From NCBI RefSeq assembly GCF_914767665.1, contig NC_059505.1, positions 38,127,506 through 38,191,505 on the forward strand: DNA of 64,000 nt. The letters run 5' to 3'. The translations under genes were made by a program, and so were the position numbers. Origin of the DNA: Harmonia axyridis (Eukaryota; Arthropoda; Insecta; Coleoptera; Coccinellidae). Positions 44,270-54,775 of this stretch are shown in pieces. Numbering within the stretch: the stretch's first letter is position 1; each line of letters begins with the position of its first letter. The notes below the pieces were generated by a model, which worked only from the letters and a program-made list of their open reading frames with translations, was not told the origin of the DNA and searched no databases.

Positions 44270-44812
44270 TTTTTACGTCATAAGTCTCGACCGAACGAAC
44301 TCGACTTCTTAAACTCTTACTTCGACTTCGACCGAACTCAAACTAATAATACTGACTGGAACTTACCGACCTCTCCTGGCTATCGACTTCCCTTCTTTCG
44401 ACTTGGCCACACCCTTAACATCACCCCGATATCGAGGGAAAGTACCACCCCTAGTCCAATAAGAGTTTTGCCGTATCGCCCACAAAGCTCTTCGCGAATT
44501 TCTGGAAATCGAAAAAAAAGGACTAGAACCTGATACGCAGATGTGACACATCTGGCACAACCGTCTTGTTTTCGATCTTTCCTAACCCCAGTAAATCTCC
44601 TAAGACTTACAATCGAGTAATCGACCTGACATGTCTTTGACATCTCGAACAATTAATACTTCCCTTTTTACATTATTTACAACGACCATTCGTTCCCTGT
44701 AAATTCATTGAAACTGTCATGCCCTTGACGCTTGAGGAAACTGATAGGTCTCCAAGCATCCTGTTGACCATGTCAATTATTTACAGGGAACAATAACTGG
44801 ATCCTACATATA
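44270..44812 (-). mobile_element. Probable solo LTR (copy B), truncated
   Basis: Reverse-complement relative of 34497-35230: GGATCCAGTTATTGTTCCCT at the 44812 side, then GGATGCTTGGAGACCTATCA, GGGCATGACAGTTTCAATGA, CAAGACGGTTGTGCCAGATG and TTATTGGACTAGGGGTGGTA. It stops at about 44270, joined to the B mariner. No coding. Confidence 0.55.
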
Positions 44813-45599
44813 TTTACACTAACCTCCAAGATTAACCAGTTTTGCATATTGTCACCCCGATATTGGCATTACGTTCAAAGATAGCAACGTCTCATCAAGT
44901 CTAAAAGCGAAAATTGTCGCCCTCCACTCCATCCAAAAACCTCCCGTAACAACCCGAAAGAACGTACGCTATCGGACGTACAGAAAATTGGCGCTAATTC
45001 CAAGCGTTCATCCGAGCCGTTCGAGCGAGCGATATCCGTCCCAGGATTCGGATGCAAATTGGTCCAATTTCCGCATTACAAAGACGAATCCCATATAATT
45101 CGCTCCGCAAACATCTTCAGCCGAAACACCGACCAATTTGAATAATATATTCTATATATACTCTTCGGCTACCCATTGAACTCCATGGGACGTCGAATAT
45201 ACGGCCGTATATACAGTTGGCTGGATTCCATTCTCATCGCGGCCGTGGGATGACTTCATTCTCGTGGCATATATACATAAATTTATCGGCGCTCACATAT
45301 ACGAGTCGATTTCACGGACGGAATGGAGGGGGACCCCTTTTCGTTTCATTGTCGTATAAAAAAATTATATCCGTCGTCGTTCGTCTCAGTATTGTACTTT
45401 ACTTTCGTCCCTGGAAGACTCCGGTGATGAACAACAGGGCGAAACGGTTTTAGTGGCGAGCTGTTGGTATAGATCGTCCATTCCATTTTTGCATTCACTT
45501 CAAATCATCCGTTTACTAAAATTATGTGAAATTTCTTTTTTGATTGTCGTTTAGACCCCTTTAGAACAAAACAGAAATTACTTATCTAATGAGAGGTAC
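44813..45599. other. No gene recognised; G+C-richer, TATA-rich block
   Basis: 44860-45460 contains CGATATCCGTCCCAGGATTC, ACGGCCGTATATACAG and CGCGGCCGTGGGATGAC. No transposon motif, and ORFs show no domain. A reasonable candidate for conserved host non-coding DNA, but the sequence alone cannot show conservation. Confidence 0.35.
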
Positions 45600-46487
45600 T
45601 GGCATTGGGACATATTGACCTGAACTGAGGATCCCTAAAGCCCTGGCAAGTGAGCACTCGATTCTACAGACCGAGATACTGGCTGTTTATGTATGGGCTC
45701 AGGAGTGTCTTAAAATGAACCTCAAGGAGCGCATCTCAACATCACCACGGACAGCCAAACCACGCTGAGATCCCTGGAATCGTACTGCCAGGGGTCTCTG
45801 TTGACTTGGGAGTGCCGTAACATCATAAAGCAGCTGGCCAGAGGCAATAAAGTGACTCTACTATGGGTACCAGGACACTGTGGGGTTGAAGGAAATGAAA
45901 AAGCTGATGAACTTGCAAAAAGTGCATAAAGGTTAACAACTGCTGGACCTGAGCCTTTCTGTGGGCTAGGAAAAGACCAATATAAAGCTGCAGTCCAGTC
46001 ATGGGAGTTGAATAACAGGATAATCCACTGGACTAACACTCCTGGATTTGCTCAGGCAAAGAAATTCGTGGCGATTTCACTTACCTACGCCAAGAAGCTC
46101 TTGAAGCTGTCACGAGCCGAGCTTCAGTTGATGGTGGAACTGCTGACGGGGCACTGTCGGTACAAACATCATTTGTAACGCATTGGAAAGTTAGCAGATG
46201 AGATTTGCAGACTCTGTGGACAGGAAGCAAAAACAGCCGAACACATGGTATGCAAGTGTCCAGAGCTAGTTGGCCTAAGAACCATTCATATGCGTAAGCC
46301 GGTCCTGGATACCAGAAAGGTAACGGTCAAGGCTCCTAACGAGGTTGCCAGTTTTATTAACGTCGTTGACGACCTCCTTGAGTTTCCATGAATGAGTAGG
46401 GTAGAGAACAAAATATCTACATGGTCGCAGTTCCCGGAAGGGTTACCGAACCACAACGACCCCAGTTCAAATAATAATAATATATAA
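45600..46487 (+). pseudogene. LINE beta, second copy, with (AAT)n tail
   Basis: + strand frames read QTEILAVYVWAQECLKMNLK, SQTTLRSLESYCQGSLLTWE and VTLLWVPGHCGVEGNEKADE (RNase H), then LNNRIIHWTNTPGFAQAKKF and CRLCGQEAKTAEHMVCKCPE (CCHC knuckle), ending DDLLEFP. The end ...ACCCCAGTTCAAATAATAAT then AATA is the tail. One stop falls after ELAKSA and small indels break the frame. Nearly colinear with 37903-38715 but in the opposite orientation. Confidence 0.85.
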
Positions 46488-46549
46488 TGAAAGTGACGAG
46501 AAAATATTGCATTTGGATGGAATTCTTGTAATGTATTGCACAAAAGTCC

Positions 46550-46900
46550 TATCATTGATCCTCAGAGAAAGTTCCAGGTTTCAATATTCTTGGAAAAAGT
46601 ACTTTGAATCGACTCAGAACTGGTAATGGTTGTTGCAATAGTATGCTCTTCATTCTTCATGACTTTTTATTGAAAATCTCCTATTTGATTGTGGCGTAGC
46701 AGAAACCATTGGTGGATAGTTGTTCAATTTAAAAATTTCATGGTGGTTTCGAAGCTAATCATTCAATTCCAGATCTTTTTTTAGGATGGGTCGCTAACTT
46801 TGAATCAATATGATGAAAATTCAATTATAATATATGCGTCATCAACTTTTGGAGATAAGAAAGGATGGAAAAGATTTTGTTTGGATGAAAAGAAGCCCTT
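46550..46900 (+). pseudogene. LINE gamma 3' fragment
   Basis: CCTCAGAGAAAGTTCCAGGT, RLRTGNGCCNSMLFIL-like coding (46605-46660) and TTCAATTTAAAAATTTCATG match the 51935 copy closely, and match the 21330 copy in inverted form. The usual C-terminal CNSMLFKW...CECG...HLVN motif is degenerate. It begins right after the LINE beta tail. Confidence 0.65.
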
Positions 46901-47900
46901 TAAAGACCATTTAAATCACAAAATTTGAAGATTACAGATATTGTTTAGAAATGATAGAAATGTATAAGCATAAATAGAACAGGGGATATACCAATCCTCC
47001 ATAGTGCTCAGCTTCTAATTCTCCTGGAATGACCTCACAAAATACGGATAGTTTGACGGTTTCAAACATCTCTAAGAAATTCAGTCCAAACAATTGAAGA
47101 GAAAGGGGGTACAAACAGACACGAAAAAAAGCAAAAGTGTAATTAGAGGTTTATAGGTATTATAGTCATCTCAGTAAATATCCACAAAGTTCCACCAAAG
47201 CCCAATTCCTTCAACTGCAACTCCATCAAACGACTGTAAGGCCTTAAAGTTAAGAAAAAACAAGCCTAACGACCAATCTCAATTCCTCCAAACCTCTTCA
47301 AAGCGACGAAAGTTTAGGTGTGAAATAATTCAGAACCGAATCTGGGCTAATCAATTTATATTTCGATCAAGACCATTTAACGAAGGAAGTTCATAATGAA
47401 CCTTTCAATTTTTGCACCCCTACCCTGCAGCTTTACCCTCACGACCATATTTCAATTACTCGAAGATTTTAATTGAATATAAACATGGGCGTTAATTAAT
47501 GGATGGGCGGAGAGGGCGGTAGGAACTTTTTGAATTTACGGGTGAGGATTGCGAAGTTCTTGGAACAATGTTAAACGTCTGGATTCTTGGGAGTTTCCAT
47601 GGAATTCGAGGAGACGGGCAAAAAGTTTGGCCTTTGCAGTGTGAAACAGCGTTGCTCTGAACTCTTGCAAATAAGTCTAGCTTGGTCTTTTGAAGTTATT
47701 GCACTTACCAATTCTTACTCAGACACGATGTTATGTATTGATACGAAAGTGAAAATGGAATAAGGATGATCACTGACGTTATTTGATTACATACTGACAT
47801 CTAAACTTCACAATCCTTGCGAATTGTTATACAGTTTCGTAAGATATTACATACTAACACTCAATTCTGGGATTAGTGGTTCCTCGTTGCGGAGAATCTT
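46901..47900. other. No gene seen
   Basis: A/T-rich unique-looking DNA. No ORF with a domain. GGCCTTAAAGTTAAGAAAAA and similar words do not form repeats I can define. Confidence 0.35.
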
Positions 47901-47905
47901 CAATC

Positions 47906-48020
47906 TCCTCGTTAGCTCAGTTGGTAGAGCGACGGACTAGTGGTTCGGAGGTTGTGGGTTCGAATCCCGCCCGTGAAGGTACTTTTTCCAGAGTTGAAAA
48001 TTTGTCTGCACGCCGAAAAA
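47906..48020 (+). repeat. tRNA-derived SINE (tRNA-Thr-like head plus tail)
   Basis: TAGCTCAGTTGG (47913-47924) is a good pol III A box and GGTTCGAATCC (47957-47967) a perfect B box. D-arm GCTC...GAGC and T-arm GTGGG-TTCGAAT-CCCGC fold. The anticodon loop CTAGTGG would place AGT (Thr) but its stem is weak, and the acceptor stem pairs poorly, so it is not a functional tRNA gene. It runs straight into GGTACTTTTTCCAGAGTTGA then AAATTTGTCTGCACGCC, the tail also seen in the 5456-5600 hairpin. The TTTTT may also act as a pol III terminator. Confidence 0.7.
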
Positions 48021-48303
48021 CTATTTTCCTGTTATGTATTGATGTGTGCAAAATGACATGATCGGATAAACATCGAAAAATCAATGCCAAAAATTATAGA
48101 ACGATAGATTTAGCGTTTGGAAGAGAATGCAAAGCTCCAGAAGCTTTTGAGGTCTCCCCCAGTAACAGCTGGATGAATCTCTTCGATTCAGTTAGATAAT
48201 AGAGATTCATGTATTATAGAGGGTCAAGAATCAGGAAACTGGGTTGGGCATATGACGATATTGAATAAATTAGACTCAAACCTCTTGACGAAATAGCCTA
48301 ACC

Positions 48304-48616
48304 CCTATCCTCTTCAACTCAATCATGGACGAAATAATCACCGAGGTTAAATCCGCAGAAAGAGAATACTCAATAGGGAACCAAGCTTTAAAAATTATCT
48401 GCTGCGCTGATGCTACAGTTCTTATAGCCAAGAATGCAGACGATTTACAGAGAATGTACAACATATTCAAGCAAGTATCAAAGACATTCAACCTGAGCGT
48501 ACTGAAAACTGAATCCCATATAACACCCAAGGAACCAAGGCCGTGTAAATTAGCTATCTACATTCAGACAGTGAATCAGGTAATGAGTTTCAGATACCAA
48601 GGCGTCAACATTACTA
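48304..48616 (+). pseudogene. LINE family epsilon reverse transcriptase, 5' side of a DD41D insertion
   Basis: Reads PILFNSIMDEIITEVKSAER, then LKIICCADATVLIAKNADDL and FNLSVLKTESHITPKEPRPC. This is the palm region of a non-LTR reverse transcriptase, where YADD is expected and CADA is found, so the catalytic pair is lost. The frame runs to VNIT at 48615, is interrupted by the DD41D transposon, and resumes at 49558. Confidence 0.8.
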
Positions 48617-49557
48617 AAGGGTGTTTTGTTTAGAGCTATAGAACTTTAAATTGCAACAAAACAACGATGGATCATTCGATTGACATGCATTTTATTTATC
48701 CGCAAGATAATCTTTTGGCATTATATTCTTAATATGATTTCTGGCATATGACCGACATGGTTGGCTCGGATGTAATCCAATCTGAACGTCCAATTTTCGA
48801 TGACTTTTTCCAACATTTGCGGCCGTATATCGGCAATAACACGGCGAATGTTGTCTTCCGAATGGTCAAGGGTTTGTGGCTTATCCGCATAGACCAATGA
48901 CTTACATTGCCCCACAGAAAGTAGTCTAGCGGTGTTAAATCACAAGATCTTGGAGGCCAATTCACAGGTCCAAAACGTGAAATTAGTCGGTCACCAAACG
49001 TGTCTTTCAATAAATCGATTGTGGCACGAGTTGTGTGACATGTTGCGCCGTCTTGTTGGAACCACAGCTCCTGGACATCAAGGTTGTTCAATTCAGGAAT
49101 GAAAAGTTATTAATCATGGCTCTATACCGATCACCATTGACTGTAACGTTCTGGCCATCATCGTTTTTTAAGAAGTACGGACCAATGATTCCACCAGTCC
49201 ATAAGGTGCACCAAACAGTCAGTTTTTCTGGATGTAACGGTGTTTCGACATACACTTGAGGATAAGCTTCACTCCAAATGCGGCAGGTTTATTTGTTGAC
49301 GTAGCCATTCAACCAGAAGTGCGCTTCATCGTTAAACAAAATAAAATGGACGTAGTGCGCGATACGTATTCCGCACAGAACCATTATTTTCGAAATGAAA
49401 TTGCACTATTTGCAAGCGTTGTTTATGCGTAAGTCTATCCATGATGAATTGCCAAACCAAACTGAGAATAAATCACTTGACAGCTGTGAAATCGGTCGCC
49501 ATCTTGAACAGTAATGCCAACTTAAAATTATATACCTCGAAAAAAAACATCCGTTAG
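48617..49557 (-). mobile_element. DD41D (rosa-like) element with TA target duplication, internally deleted
   Basis: The left end AAGGGTGTTTTGTTTAGAGC follows TA (48615-48616). The right end ACATCCGTTAG (49547-49557) precedes TA (49558-49559). Minus-strand transposase pieces are FNDEAHFWLNGYVNK (first Asp), TVNGDRYRAM, WFQQDGATCHTTRATIDLLK (second Asp) and SCDLTPLDYFLWG (third Asp), with 41 residues between the last two. The start codon region (MDRLTHKQRLQIVQFHFENN) runs directly into the catalytic core near 49345: most of the DNA-binding domain is missing. It is non-autonomous, with frameshifts. Confidence 0.9.
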
Positions 49558-49640
49558 TAGCAGAAACCTGATAATGGAAGTAAGGAGCCAGGTGACGAGG
49601 GTTGGAACTCAGCCTCCCAAGAATGAAGCTAAGGCGTTTC
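49558..49640 (+). pseudogene. LINE epsilon reverse transcriptase, 3' side of the DD41D insertion
   Basis: Continuing the 48304-48616 frame after the TA duplication gives SRNLIMEVRSQVTRVGTQPP and ends at a stop near 49640. The typical context in related LINEs is YLG..ITSS.NL..EV..Q..KA. It confirms that the transposon entered the LINE and can be excised in silico to a single frame. Confidence 0.7.
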
Positions 49641-50563
49641 TATAAAACAGGACCATGTCCTAGAAAACGAGGAAGAAGAAGTTTTGGGGCAGAAAAAATC
49701 ACAAAAATCAATTTTCAAAAAAATGTTTGGTTGGAAAATAATTTTTTGATTGAATAGTTCGAAAACTGTGTATAGGAGAAAAAGAATGTCCTACTCCTAT
49801 TCGCAGAAAGGCACTTATTGTAGCTCTTGTAAAATTTTTAGATAATTTCGCTTATTCATTCAACTCCTAATTTTCAGTTACAGGACAAATAACACACGTA
49901 TATTTCAGGTTGCTCTCATTCTCATCAACTAAAGATACCAAAACGTGAAGCTCCACTCCGAAAGATTGACACATGTCAGTTTATACCCCAAACTCACGAA
50001 AAATTCAACAAAACTCCATAACACTCTAGGGAATCAGCCTAAACCGATTATCTTCTTCGAAATTTACGCGTCCAGAATTCCGCCAATCCAGAAACATTCA
50101 TCAAATGCTATCATTCTCGGACATCGAATGGAAATCACGTAACCCCAGAAAACGATGATAAACTGCCTTTTCAGCTAATATCGTCCCATGACTGAAGTCT
50201 GGTCAAACGACGCAGTTTGTTCCCAAGTTTTGTCGCCACCAGAATCATGTTATCTAGAAAGTTTGGTAGTGAATTGATGGATGAACAGCTCCAACAAATG
50301 GTACAGGAGACGTGACCAGAATCACTCATAAAACTTCCGTTTTCCCCATTCCACAAAGAGAGAGAGAGTTGGCAGAAGAATCAGTTTGCGTTATACATTT
50401 GATATAACGTATTCGATTTCGACCGTTTGAATTGTAGATGAAAGTGAAAGCGGACGCTGGGAGGTTTTATGAATGAATTTGTGTATATTTCGAGTCTCAA
50501 GGAGGATTCGAAGTGAACAGATTTTGAGGAGGAGAAGTAAGTAATTGTTTGGGAAAGAATGTA
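49641..50563. other. No gene recognised
   Basis: Mixed composition with an AGAGAGAGAG tract at about 50356. ORFs of about 60 codons only. Nothing supported. Confidence 0.35.
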
Positions 50564-50985
50564 AAGGGTGTGTTTTTAGAGCTATAGAATTTTAAATTGC
50601 AATAAAACAACGATGGATTATTCGATTGACATGAATTTTATTTATCAGCAAGATAATCTTGTGGCATTACATTTTAACTATGATTTCTGGCATATGACCG
50701 CCACGGCTGGCTCGGATGTAGTCCAATCTGGACGTCCAATTTTCGATGACTTTTTCCAACATTTGCGGCCGTATATCGGCAATAACACGGCGAATGTTGT
50801 CTTTCAAATCGTCAAGGGTTTGTGGCTTATCCGCATAGCCCATTGACTTTACATAGCCCCACAGAAGGTAGTCTAGCATTGTTCAATCACAAGATCTTGG
50901 AGGCCAATTCACAGGTCCAAAACGTGAAATTAGGCGGTCACCAAACTTGTCTTTCAATGAATCGATTGTGGCACGAGCTGTGTTG
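50564..50985 (-). mobile_element. DD41D (rosa-like) element, 3' part
   Basis: AAGGGTGTGTTTTTAGAGCT after TA is the terminal repeat. The minus strand (50879-50667) reads LDYLLWGYVKSMGYADKPQT, IRRVIADIRPQMLEKVIENW and HMPEIIVKM then a stop. The third-Asp block CDLTPLD is broken just upstream (GTTCAATCACAAGATC). Homology ends at about 50985, so the 5' two thirds are missing. Confidence 0.87.
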
Positions 50986-51934
50986 ACAGTTTCAGCAATC
51001 TACTTTTAGACATCGCTGTGAATTAGTTTTCATGTATTTTATTGACTCTGAGAAGTTGCCTAGGAGTGATAATTTGTGTTTTGGGAAAAAACAACGTGAT
51101 CTGGTAAATCTGTGGCAATTCGAGGTTTATTGAAGTCAAGCAGAAATTTTGTTTTCACAAATATTTTCCCTCTCTTGGAGAATTTCAGAGCTGTCACTAG
51201 CTAATCAAAATTTATGAATGGAGAAATAGCCTTGGAGGAGCCACAAAACATGGAATGAAAACTAAACGATCCAAGCTCATAAAGATAAGAAACGCCAAAT
51301 ACACAAGAGCAAGTTATGCAGCGACGAAAGAAACATCCATTTCCCAAAGTTATAATAACGCCAAACCAGCTTGAAAAATGAAAGTAATTATGATTTCATT
51401 TCAGAGCCGATATAAAAAAACAGTCTACATGAATCAAGCCATTGTGCTAGCTTCTAAGACAGTCGGCCAAGATAATTAGTTGACTTACTCTCGGCCCCAC
51501 CCCTCTAAATTTTATTAAATTCACTTCGTCCCATGCCTCGGCAAATAAAGAGTCAGAGTGTAATTTGTACCCGGCAGTTTCAGCCATCTCTTTCTCCCTC
51601 TCCCTGTCTCTTCTTTCCTATACAAACTTTGCAATTATAACAGGGTCGCGACAACGTCGCAGATGTGCCGTGTTTCAATTATTGAGGTTGGATTTTTCTA
51701 CGGTTGCAAAATTGGCTGTTCAAAAATTGACGATGCAATTTTCAGAATGAGTCTCTCCCACGGCGTTGACCTCTCAATAATTCAGGGGGATCGTCGAGAA
51801 TTTAAGCTAGTCACTTTGGAATTGGGTTAGGTTGTGACAAACTAAAAGGATTAGAGCTTCTCGAGGTATTAAGTTGAGGCTAATCGATTCAAAATGAAAT
51901 GGTTTCAATGTGGAAAGATATCATTACTGAAAAC
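50986..51934. other. No gene recognised
   Basis: Contains CTCTCGGCCCCACCCCTCTA and CCATCTCTTTCTCCCTCTCC pyrimidine-rich patches (51480-51620) and a 61-codon ORF without a domain. No repeats recognised. Confidence 0.35.
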
Positions 51935-52410
51935 TTTTTATTTTCAATTGTATCTTACCTCTCAAATATTAGAACTTCCAATTTAAAGTCACGCAAACCT
52001 TTATGGATCAATACCTTCCCTCAATCTAATGAAAGAGTTCTTGAAAAGTCTTCAACAAAAGTCTTATCGTTGATCCTTCAGAGAAAGTTCTAGGTTTCAA
52101 TCTTCCTAGGAAAATTTGGTGTAATTTAAATCGACTTAGGATTGGTCATGGTCGTTGTAATAGTATGCTCTTCAAATGACATTCTATTGATAGCCCACTA
52201 TGCGAGTGTGGTGTAGGAAAAACCATATACCACTAGGAGAATACTTGTTCAATTCATAAATTTCATGTTGGTTTTCAAGCTAACTTCAAATCAATATAAT
52301 GGAAAATATCATTCATTATTCCTGTCTGGTCCTTTTCTTCTTAGGGTTCAGATTTAATTATAATGTCCTCAACCGTTGGTGAAGAGAAAGGTTGAAGAAG
52401 ATTTTGTTTT
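51935..52410 (+). pseudogene. LINE gamma 3' fragment, third copy
   Basis: Reads NRLRIGHGRCNSMLFK near 52140-52190 and DSPLCECGVGKTI near 52190-52230 with breaks. This is the C-terminal knuckle of Jockey-like LINEs, followed by the same 3' UTR words as 46550 (TTCATAAATTTCATG, TTCAAGCTAA, AATCAATATAATGG). It starts with TTGTATCTTACCTCTCAAAT, shared in inverted form with 21790-21810. Confidence 0.68.
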
Positions 52411-53249
52411 GTGTGAAGAGGAAGCTCTTCAATATAAATATGTCAGCTTATTCTGTAAACGTATGCACAAACCAGTCACTTCACCTATACGGGGAGACAG
52501 AGTTTTTGCTGAGGTTTTTATCTGTTTTCCTGTATCATGTGTTGAAATGTATGTAGGTTTTTTATATCGTTGTCTAGGGGTTTATATAAAAAGACTGCCG
52601 GTATTTAACTATTGTTTATTTACACTATGTACAATTCAACTTCAATTGAATGTACAACCACTGAACTTTCGTCTATTGTCTGATTATTCGAGTAGATCCG
52701 TCTATATCTAACATCGAATTATCTAACTAGCTGCGTCTAATATATTTTACGTCGAATCATATGCGTCTATCACGTCGAATTCTTACTATATCCGTCTATT
52801 CTCTAACGTCGAATACCACCCTCGTTCCTATGTATCGTACTCCAGTCTCAGTCTTGAGTCTCAAGTACCTGTTCCCCTTACGTCTCCCTATATCGATAAA
52901 ACTGCATGGTCCACCGTTTTAGGATCGATCGTGTAGTTTACGTATCGTCAAGTCAGTAGTCATTGGTTAAGAATTCGGATCCCACATGTATGATGCTCCG
53001 TTTGCATTTCCTCTGCTGATACTGAGAATACATCTATACGTGATTTGATGTCTGGAGTTGTTAATTGTTTGTATTGCTCTATCTCAAAAGAATGAATATC
53101 TATATTGTAAAAATTGAGGATATATTAAATCTAATGGACTTAGCTTAGGAAGTAACCATGTTGTGTTCTATAAGAGGGATCTCTGCAATGGATGCAACGA
53201 AACTTAAGATGCTTAGTGTGATTCTAAGAGCCTTAATATAGAATGAAGT
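52411..53249. other. No gene recognised; degenerate CGTCGAAT/CGTCTAT repeat at 52690-52820
   Basis: Between 52690 and 52820 the words CGTCTAT (52689, 52776, 52792), GCGTCTAA/GCGTCTAT, CATCGAAT and ACGTCGAAT alternate at about 20-45-base spacing. The style is similar to the GACG-rich part of the LTR-like copy A. This may be part of another LTR, but I cannot define ends. A 111-codon ORF at 52376-52711 has no domain. Confidence 0.35.
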
Positions 53250-53735
53250 AGTGCGGTAAAAAACAAAAGTTGTAGATATTGTCCAGCATATTAGAGATCT
53301 GAAATCTTCAAGGGAGGTCTCTAGCGAATGTCGTCTGTGAAGTCCTCAAAAAAGATGTCTTGAAGATATCAAGTGACTGGTTGGCAATGGGTGGTATCGA
53401 GTGGCACAACACAGATAATAGTGGAGAAACTTGAGGAAGAAACATTTCCAGGAGTAGATGATTAACGACTGAAAAAGAAGAACTTAGTTATGAAAGGAAC
53501 CTTCTCTCATGCTAAAGGTTACCACACACGCCATGATTTCTACTCAGATTTCATCCAATCAGAACAGATTCAGGCTAATGTCCCTTCAGGGACGTCTGGC
53601 AAAGGTCAGACCAGTCTCCACCAGTGTGCGTTACACCTGCCTGCCTGCGTCCACAACAGCTCCAGGTTCGCTTAACGGATGAGCTGTGGGCGGGGAGTCA
53701 GGTAACAGAACTCATGTTCAATTCAAGTCTTGTCC
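53250..53735 (+). pseudogene. LINE family zeta 3' end, copy 1
   Basis: The sequence near 53350-53450 reads, with breaks, RCLEDIK...LVGNGWYRVAQH and WRNLRKKHFQE, a LINE-like C-terminus (RT-associated D..WR.LEEAF.QEW). It is followed by a 240-base 3' stretch with GGTTACCACACACGCCATGA, TCCCTTCAGGGACGTCTGGC and AGCTGTGGGCGGGGAGTCAG. This stretch is repeated almost identically at 54560-54760. Confidence 0.5.
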
Positions 53736-53754
53736 AAAGTATTCTTTGGATTCA

Positions 53755-54200
53755 CTTAAAATGATGAAGCATTACGTTAACAGGTGATCCGAAGTTTTGT
53801 CCTCCTCCCCATAGAATCTACACTGATTTTTTTCTACTCTACTCATTCTTATCAGTTGCTTCCTGAGGCGAAATGTAACTTATTCTTGTTGAGATCGAGA
53901 TATTTCTTAGATCTCGCAGTACCGATTTAACTCTTTCTGGAATGATCCAACCCAGGACGATTCTACCATAGTTTTTTTCTTTGGTTGTTTCCTTGTCCTG
54001 AAACTCCTTGTAGGTCCATTTACCTATACCTCAGAAAGATTCTGGGCCAATGACAGTAGTTGGTGCTTCTTTCCTGGCAAGTGTGTTTGTCTCTTATTCT
54101 CCTTCAATTCCTGAGTGACTGGAAACCCAGATTAAACAGACCTTGTCATTCTTGCCTATTTCGATGAGTTTTCTTCGCTTCCCCAATACCATAGGAGATC
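53755..54200 (-). pseudogene. LINE alpha fragment between the two zeta copies
   Basis: The minus strand matches LINE alpha: AGAATGAGTAGAGTAGAAAA, the FWGEEDKTSDHLLT-like knuckle region (53780-53835), GGAATGATCCAACCCAGGAC on the plus strand, and CCCAGAATCTTTCTGAGGTA. Truncated at both sides. Confidence 0.65.
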
Positions 54201-54289
54201 TGTAAAATCAAATTTTCATATTATCAACTGGTATTACCTAACATTTCGACGTTCGTTGAAAAAACATGACTCGGGTGTAGTGTCACAAT

Positions 54290-54775
54290 CCGGCGGAGAA
54301 GAGAAGTTGTAGATATTGTCCAGCACATTGTTGATTTAAAATAGTCATGGGAGGTCATTGGCGGCCAATGAAACGTAGTGTGGGAAGACTTCGAAACAGA
54401 AGCCTTGAAGATATCAAGTAACAGGTTGGTAATGGCATCGTGTGGCACAAGACAGATCATAGTGGAGTAATTTGAAGAAGAAATATTTCCAGGAGTATAT
54501 GATTAAAGACTGAAGAGAAGAATAAGTTATGTCATAAAGGAAACTTTATAACATAACTAAAGGTTACCACACACGCCATGATATCTACTCAGATTTCATC
54601 TAATCAGAACAGATTCAGGCTGATGTCCCTTCAGGGACGTCTGGCAAAGGTCAGACCAGTCTCCACCAGTGTGCGTTACACCTGCCTGCCTGCATCCACA
54701 ACAGCTCCAGGTTCGCTTAACGGATGAGCTGTGGGCGGGGAGTCAGGTAACGGAACTCATGTTTAATTTAACCCG
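54290..54775 (+). pseudogene. LINE family zeta 3' end, copy 2
   Basis: Same orientation and order as 53250-53735, offset by about 1040 bases. The first half is moderately diverged (TTGTAGATATTGTCCAGCAC; SLEDIK...VGNGIVWHKTD). The last 165 bases are nearly identical to copy 1. It ends near GTAACGGAACTCATGTTTAA. Confidence 0.5.

Noticed and set aside
47906..47980. Functional tRNA-Thr gene
   Set aside because: Acceptor stem and anticodon stem pair poorly, and the sequence continues into a SINE tail shared with another locus.
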